Below are positions 59,520-64,000 of a stretch of DNA of 64,000 bases, one piece after another. The stretch spans positions 15,733 through 79,732 of the forward strand of contig NZ_DASSKM010000178.1 of the NCBI RefSeq assembly GCF_035690525.1. Direction: 5' to 3'. The stretch is from Salinisphaera sp035690525. GTDB taxonomy: Bacteria; Pseudomonadota; Gammaproteobacteria; Nevskiales; Salinisphaeraceae. How positions within the stretch are numbered: the stretch's first letter is position 1; each line of letters opens with the position of its first letter. The notes under the pieces were generated by a model. The model was not told the DNA's origin. It made no database searches and was given only the letters and a program-made list of their open reading frames with translations. The position numbers and the translations under genes were made by a program.

Positions 59520-61420
59520 TACGCGGCGTGGCTTTCGGACTGCAGCGCGTCCAGCGCTTCGGCGTTTTCCATCCAGCTCGCCTCGGCGGCGTCGAGCTGC
59601 TTGCGCAGGCGGCCTCGCTCGGCCGACAGACGGGCGGATTCGGTCGGGCTTTCGTAGACGCTGGGCCGAGACAGATCGGCTTCGACGCGTTCGATCTGTT
59701 TTGTCAGCCGGCCCATCTCGTCCTCGGCTTTCTTCAGCGCGTTGCGCAGCGGTTTTTCTTTTTGCCGTTGTTCGGCCGAGCTGCGTCGCGCGGTCGCGCC
59801 CGAGCCGCCGGGCGCGGTCGTTTTCTTGACGTCCCGGCCTTCGCGCGCCGCGCCCTGGCGCGTGATCCACTTGGCGTAGTCGTCCAGGTCGCCGTCGAAG
59901 GGTGCAAGCTGCCCGTCGTCGACACGCCAGAGCTGATCACAGGTGGCGTCGATCAGGTGGCGGTCATGGGCGATCATCACCACCGCGCCGGTAAAACCGG
60001 CAAGCGCGGTCTCCAGGGCATGGCGCATCTCCAGATCGAGATGGTTGGTCGGCTCGTCGAGCAATAACAGATTCGGCCGCGAATGCACGACCAGGGCCAG
60101 CGCCAGCCGGGCCTTTTCGCCGCCGGAGAACGGGCCGATCGGTTCCAGCGCCTTATCGCCGCGAAAGTCGAAGCCGCCGAGGAAATCGCGGATGTGCTGT
60201 TCGGAGGCTTTTGGGTCCTGGCGCTGGACGTGCTGCGCCGCACTCGCCGTGTCGTCCAGCACTTCGAGTTGATGCTGGGCGAAATAGCCGACGCTCAGAT
60301 ACTTGTCGTACTGGACCTCGCCCGCCATAGGTGCGAGCGCGCCCGCCAACAGCTTCATGACGGTCGACTTGCCGGCGCCGTTGCGGCCGAGAATCGCCAG
60401 CCGATCGCCGGGCACGAGCCGTAGTTTGATCGCGGTGACCAGTGGCGTGTGGTCGTAGCCGATATCCGCGTTGTCCACGCGCAGCAGGGTCTCCGGTAGG
60501 CGCGCGGGTGCGGCGAATTCGAAGGAAAACGGCGTATCCCAATGCGCCGCCTCGACTTTTTCCATGCGCTCCATCTGCTTGAGCTTGCTCTGCGCTTGGC
60601 GGGCCTTGGTCGCCTTGGCGCGGAAGCGATCGACGAAGCCCTGAATTTGGTTGAGTTTCTTCTGCTGGTTTTCGTAGGCGGCCTGCTGTTGCGCCATCGC
60701 CTCGGCGCGCATCATCTCGAACCGGGAATAGTTGCCCGTGTAGAGAATCGCCTTGCCGTGTTCCAGGTGCAGCGTGTGCGTGGCCAGCGCGTCGAGAAAA
60801 TCGCGGTCGTGCGAGACCACGACCAGCGTGGCCGGATGCGACGCCAGATACGCCTGCAGCCAGAACACCGCGTCCATATCGAGATGGTTGGTCGGCTCGT
60901 CCAGGGCCAGCAGATCGCAACGGCGCATGAGCGCCGCCGCGAGGTTCAGGCGCATCCGCCAGCCGCCGGAGAAATCGTCGATCGGCGCCTCAAAGGTGGA
61001 CGGCGCGAAGCCCAGACCGTGGAGCAGCCGGGCGGCCCGCGCGCGTGCCGCGTAGCCGTCGATCTCGGCCATACGGCCGTGGCCTTCGGCCATGGCGTGG
61101 CCGTCGCCCTCGGCTTCGGCTTGTGCCAGGCGCGATTCGACTTCGCGTAGCTCGATATCGCCGTCGAGCACGAACTCGATCGCCGGCTGCGCGCCGGCCG
61201 GTGCGTGCTGGCGTACGGTGGCGGTCTCCACCCCGGCCGGGATATCGATGTCGCCGGCGTCGGGCGCGAGTTCGCCGAGCATCATGGCGAGCAGGCTGGA
61301 CTTGCCGGTGCCGTTGGCGCCGACGATGCCCACGCGCTGGCCGCTCTGGAAGCGCAGGTCGATGTTTTCGAGCAGCTTGCGCGGACCGCGGCGGAGGGTG
61401 ACGTTTTTAAAGGCAATCAT
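59519..61420 (-). CDS. ABC-F ATPase (YheS-like)
   Basis: 633 residues, two ABC domains without membrane segments. Walker A GANGTGKSS and GRNGAGKST, signatures FSGGWRMRL and FSGGEKARL, Walker B plus LLALDEPTNHLD and LLLLDEPTNHLD; the interdomain linker (about 240-300) is Lys/Gln-rich as in ribosome-binding ABC-F factors. The charged C-terminal coiled coil matches YheS. Start at 61420 chosen since the family begins MIAFKNVTLRRG. These factors act on stalled ribosomes. Confidence 0.92.
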   Translation of the reverse strand: MIAFKNVTLRRGPRKLLENIDLRFQSGQRVGIVGANGTGKSSLLAMMLGELAPDAGDIDIPAGVETATVRQHAPAGAQPAIEFVLDGDIELREVESRLAQAEAEGDGHAMAEGHGRMAEIDGYAARARAARLLHGLGFAPSTFEAPIDDFSGGWRMRLNLAAALMRRCDLLALDEPTNHLDMDAVFWLQAYLASHPATLVVVSHDRDFLDALATHTLHLEHGKAILYTGNYSRFEMMRAEAMAQQQAAYENQQKKLNQIQGFVDRFRAKATKARQAQSKLKQMERMEKVEAAHWDTPFSFEFAAPARLPETLLRVDNADIGYDHTPLVTAIKLRLVPGDRLAILGRNGAGKSTVMKLLAGALAPMAGEVQYDKYLSVGYFAQHQLEVLDDTASAAQHVQRQDPKASEQHIRDFLGGFDFRGDKALEPIGPFSGGEKARLALALVVHSRPNLLLLDEPTNHLDLEMRHALETALAGFTGAVVMIAHDRHLIDATCDQLWRVDDGQLAPFDGDLDDYAKWITRQGAAREGRDVKKTTAPGGSGATARRSSAEQRQKEKPLRNALKKAEDEMGRLTKQIERVEADLSRPSVYESPTESARLSAERGRLRKQLDAAEASWMENAEALDALQSESHAA

Positions 61421-61481
61421 GCGCGCGATTGTAAAGGATTCGTCCACCGCGACCGATCGGCGGGCCATAAAGGTGGACAAT

Positions 61482-61508
61482 AAAAAGGCGCGCCGGCTTG
61501 GGCGCGCC
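61482..61508 (-). terminator. Rho-independent terminator of the RNA helicase gene
   Basis: On the minus strand GGCGCGCC, a six-base loop and GGCGCGCC are followed by TTTTTA. Just downstream of the RhlE-like gene stop at 61525. Confidence 0.85.
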
Positions 61509-61524
61509 TCCCGGGTTCGGGCGA

Positions 61525-62913
61525 TCAGTTCGTCGAACCGCCGCCCTGGCGTCGGCCGCCGCGTCCACCGCGTTTGCCCCGGCGGGCGTTACGCCGCGGC
61601 CGGTTTGCGTCGCCGTTGTCGTCGTGGCGGGCGCGTTCGTGATGCGGTTTGTTCTTGCGCGGCCCCGCCTTGTCGGATTCGCCGCGGGGCTTGTCGCCGC
61701 CGCCGCGCGGACGCGAGGGTTTGGACTTGGCCGGGCGGCGCGCCGGCCGCCGGTCGCCGTCGTCTTCCATGTTGTCGCCGTCGTGCGGCGCACGCAGGTC
61801 GATACCCTCGGGCTGGAAGCGCTCGATTTGTTGGCCGATGAGCTTTTCAATGCCCTTGAGGTTTTTGCGCTCGTCCGGCCCGACCAGCGACAGCGCCTCA
61901 CCCTCGGCGCCGGCCCGGCCGGTACGGCCGATGCGATGCACGTAGTCCTCGGGCACGGTGGGCAGTTCGTAGTTCACCACATGGGGCAGGGCGTCGATAT
62001 CGATGCCGCGGGCGGCGATATCGGTGGCCACCAGCACCCGAATACTGCCTTTCTTGAAGCCGTCCAACGCCTTGGTACGGGCATTCTGCGATTTATTGCC
62101 GTGCAGGGCGGCCGCGGTCAGACCATCGGTTTCGAGCTGTTTCACGAGCCGGTTGGCGCCGTGTTTGGTGCGGGCGAACACCAGCACCCGGGACCAGTCG
62201 TTCGAACCGATCAGATAGCTCAGCACGGCGCGCTTGCGCGTCTTCTCGACCATGATCACGCGCTGGGCCACGCGCTCGGCGGTGGCGTTGCGCGGCGCCA
62301 CGTCGATCTCGACCGGGCGGGTGAGCAGCGAACCGGCCAGCTTGCGGATGTCGTTGGAGAAGGTCGCGGAGAACAGCAGCGTCTGGCGCTGCTTCGGCAC
62401 GTACTTCAATACCCGCTTGATGTCGTGGATAAAGCCCATGTCGAGCATGCGGTCGGCTTCATCGAGCACCAGCGTGTTCAGATTGGATAAGTCGATATGC
62501 CCGTTCTGCAGATGATCGAGCAGACGGCCGGGCGTGGCCACAATAATGTCCACGCCTTTCTTGAAGGCGGAGATTTGTGGCTGGTAACCGACGCCGCCGA
62601 ACACCACGGTGCGCTTGAGCGGGGTGTTGGCGCCGTACGTGCTCACCGACTCGCCGACCTGGGCGGCCAGTTCGCGGGTCGGGGCGAGCACGAGCACGCG
62701 CGGTTTCTTTTCGTGGGTCTTGCCGAGCCGTTCGAGGATCGGCAGCACGAAGGCCGCGGTCTTGCCGGTGCCGGTCTGGGCCGCGCCCAATACGTCCGCG
62801 CCGTCGATGATGGCGGGAATGGCTTGGGATTGAATCGGGGTGGGCGTGTTATAGCCCGCGTCGGCGACGGCCGCCAGCAGATGCGGCGACAGGCCGAGGG
62901 AATCGAATGACAT
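61525..62913 (-). CDS. rhlE: DEAD-box RNA helicase, RhlE group
   Basis: 462 residues. Q motif and start SFDSLGLSPHLLAAVADAGYNTPTPIQ, Walker A AQTGTGKT, DEAD in LDEADRMLD, SAT in FSATFSND, and HRIGRTGRAG of motif VI. The last 80 residues are Arg/Gly/Lys-rich and disordered, as in RhlE. It unwinds RNA in ribosome assembly and RNA decay. The long tail has no fixed structure and varies between species. Confidence 0.95.
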   Translation of the reverse strand: MSFDSLGLSPHLLAAVADAGYNTPTPIQSQAIPAIIDGADVLGAAQTGTGKTAAFVLPILERLGKTHEKKPRVLVLAPTRELAAQVGESVSTYGANTPLKRTVVFGGVGYQPQISAFKKGVDIIVATPGRLLDHLQNGHIDLSNLNTLVLDEADRMLDMGFIHDIKRVLKYVPKQRQTLLFSATFSNDIRKLAGSLLTRPVEIDVAPRNATAERVAQRVIMVEKTRKRAVLSYLIGSNDWSRVLVFARTKHGANRLVKQLETDGLTAAALHGNKSQNARTKALDGFKKGSIRVLVATDIAARGIDIDALPHVVNYELPTVPEDYVHRIGRTGRAGAEGEALSLVGPDERKNLKGIEKLIGQQIERFQPEGIDLRAPHDGDNMEDDGDRRPARRPAKSKPSRPRGGGDKPRGESDKAGPRKNKPHHERARHDDNGDANRPRRNARRGKRGGRGGRRQGGGSTN

Positions 62914-63154
62914 GCATAATCCTGGTGGTATGAATAGCAGACCGACCTGGATTGTGTGCAGTGTCCGTGTCGATCTTCGGCGGCCGGATACAAAGCCGGC
63001 GGCGCGCGTGTAATCGGCGCTCGCGCAATAGCGGGAGGGTGGGCGCCAACCATGCGTAGTATACGCGGGTCGCGGCGCGCCGTCACCGCGGCATTACCTC
63101 TGATCGGATTAGTATGACATCGTGTCGATCATCGCCGCTGTCATCACGCCCGCC

Positions 63155-63670
63155 ATGACCCCGCAATTCGTGCCGTTGCGCATCGCCGTACTCACTGTCT
63201 CCGATACCCGGACCGAAGCGACCGACAAGTCCGGCCGGGTGCTTGTCGAGCGGCTGGAGGCCGCCAGCCATACCTTGCACGAAAAACGAATTTGCCCGGA
63301 CGACGTGTACGAGCTACGCGCAATCGTGGCGCGCTGGGTCGCCGATGACGCGCCCGACGTGGTCATTACCACCGGCGGCACGGGGCTGACCGGGCGCGAT
63401 GTAACGCCCCGAGCCGTCGAGGTGCTGTTCGACCGGCGCATCGACGGCTTCGGCGAGATGTTTCGCATGCTCTCCTACGAGAGCATCGGCACGTCCACGC
63501 TGCAATCGCGCGCGATTGCCGGCGTGGCCAAGGCGACCTTCATCTTTTGTCTGCCCGGTTCTTCGGGCGCGGTCGCGGAGGGCTGGGACAAGCTGATCGC
63601 CGCGCAGATCGATATCCGCACCCGGCCGTGCAACCTGCATGAGCTGCGTCCTCGGCTAACCGAGCGTTGA
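63155..63670 (+). CDS. moaB: Molybdenum cofactor biosynthesis protein MoaB-like
   Basis: 171 residues. VPLRIAVLTVSDTRTEATDKSG, the molybdopterin-binding TTGGTGLTGRDVTP, and GEMFRMLSYESIGTSTLQSRA plus the end NLHELRPRL match MoaB closely. It should adenylate molybdopterin. The ATG at 63155 matches the E. coli protein; a GTG at 63122 would add 11 residues. No other moa/moe gene is in the window. Confidence 0.92.
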   Translation: MTPQFVPLRIAVLTVSDTRTEATDKSGRVLVERLEAASHTLHEKRICPDDVYELRAIVARWVADDAPDVVITTGGTGLTGRDVTPRAVEVLFDRRIDGFGEMFRMLSYESIGTSTLQSRAIAGVAKATFIFCLPGSSGAVAEGWDKLIAAQIDIRTRPCNLHELRPRLTER

Positions 63671-63779
63671 TCCCCTTTATAGAAAAATTGTTTGCTGTAT
63701 GCACCCACTGGCGCACCAGCAACCGCATCGCGCCCTAGCGCTGGCCGACGGCAACAGTATCAACGCCCGCGCCCGGGTA

Positions 63780-63793
63780 GTGTTCTAGAACAC
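63780..63793. promoter_or_regulatory. Perfect 14-base palindrome of unknown role
   Basis: GTGTTCTAGAACAC lies between moaB and the ppa terminator. It could be an operator or the tip of a moaB-side hairpin (CCGGGT...ACCCGG on either side with a bulge); there is no T run after it on the plus strand. Confidence 0.35.
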
Positions 63794-63806
63794 CCGGCCG
63801 CGGCCG

Positions 63807-63840
63807 AAAAGGCCCCGTCGAGCTATCGGCGGGGGCTTTG
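63807..63840. terminator. Bidirectional-looking terminator between moaB and ppa
   Basis: GGCCCCGTCG...CGGCGGGGGC forms a GC-rich stem with AAAA on the left and TTT on the right, so it can end the ppa transcript (minus strand) and perhaps moaB. Confidence 0.7.
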
Positions 63841-63863
63841 CATGGGACGGGCGGTGGGCCGGA

Positions 63864-64000
63864 TCAGCCCTTGTTGTAGGCCGCGATGGATTTCTCGATT
63901 TCGGCCTTGGCCTTGGCGGCGTTCTCCCAGCCGCTGATCTTGGACCACTTGCCGTGCTCGTGGTCCTTGTAATGTTCGAAGAAATGGGAAATCTTGTTCC
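63864..64000 (-). CDS. ppa: Inorganic pyrophosphatase, C-terminal part (cut by window edge)
   Basis: On the minus strand the last 45 codons read KISHFFEHYKDHEHGKW...ISGWENAAKAKAEIEKS and stop at 63864-63866. HFFEHYKD and GWENAxxAKAEI are the C-terminal signature of the family I pyrophosphatase that hydrolyses pyrophosphate. The gene begins right of the window. Confidence 0.92.
   Translation of the reverse strand, partial: NKISHFFEHYKDHEHGKWSKISGWENAAKAKAEIEKSIAAYNKG

Noticed and set aside
1..64000. tRNA, rRNA, CRISPR arrays, prophage or intact insertion sequences
   Set aside because: Nothing with the needed structure or coding content was found; the repeats seen are short non-coding elements.

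Overview
The window is a dense, high-GC stretch of a gammaproteobacterial chromosome. The order argH - algZ - algR - hemC - hemD - hemX - hemY is the arrangement known from Pseudomonas and relatives. Very acidic, charged proteins and the gene mix suggest a halotolerant organism; a Salinisphaera-like bacterium is my guess, not something the sequence proves. I saw no rRNA, tRNA, CRISPR array, prophage or intact transposase. The window cuts a CaiB/BaiF CoA-transferase on the left and an inorganic pyrophosphatase (ppa) on the right.

Layout. 1-6.3 kb: CoA-transferase and glutathione S-transferase, a FixL/FixJ-like two-component pair, and small stress-type proteins (DUF1328, host-attachment family, CsbD). 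6.3-9.1 kb: divergent speE and speA (polyamines from arginine). 9.3-14.3 kb: a four-gene pyruvate dehydrogenase operon whose E2 has a strikingly charged linker. 14.5-18.1 kb: a PEP-CTERM-like protein, then a c-di-GMP-type (GEMM-I) riboswitch leading a large secreted protein. 18.2-22.4 kb: a DUF748/AsmA-like giant between a remnant and an intact copy of a 3-hydroxyisobutyrate-dehydrogenase-family gene. 22.5-25.2 kb: an integron-type cassette array (four attC-like sites, no integrase) with an uncharacterised protein, two small ORFs and a VIM-like subclass B1 metallo-beta-lactamase lipoprotein. 25.2-34.4 kb: argH, algZR and the haem genes. 34.6-45.3 kb: a dynamin-like GTPase, two GGDEF-EAL proteins, a PilZ protein with a decayed HD-type domain, a YghU-type GST and 6-phosphogluconate dehydrogenase. 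45.5-54.2 kb: an esterase, a Ku gene broken by one in-frame TGA, RarD, membrane and lipoproteins, a GDPD. 54.4-64 kb: YceH, an uncharacterised protein with a papain-like residue pattern, a VapBC-type toxin-antitoxin pair, sbcB, an ABC-F protein, a RhlE helicase, moaB and ppa.

Themes. Cyclic-di-GMP recurs: riboswitch, two GGDEF-EAL proteins and a PilZ protein, next to AlgZR, which controls surface polysaccharide and pili in Pseudomonas. Intergenic regions carry two dispersed structured repeat families, called R1 and R2 here. R1 (about 170 bp) has ATACCAAC-type terminal inverted repeats and a core of CCGCAAATRAACGC-like arms. R2 (about 180 bp) is a string of hairpins including a bidirectional-terminator-like one, often supplies the stop codons of flanking genes, and its copies differ by paired base changes in the stems. 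The cassette array with its metallo-beta-lactamase, and the R2 family, are the most noteworthy items.
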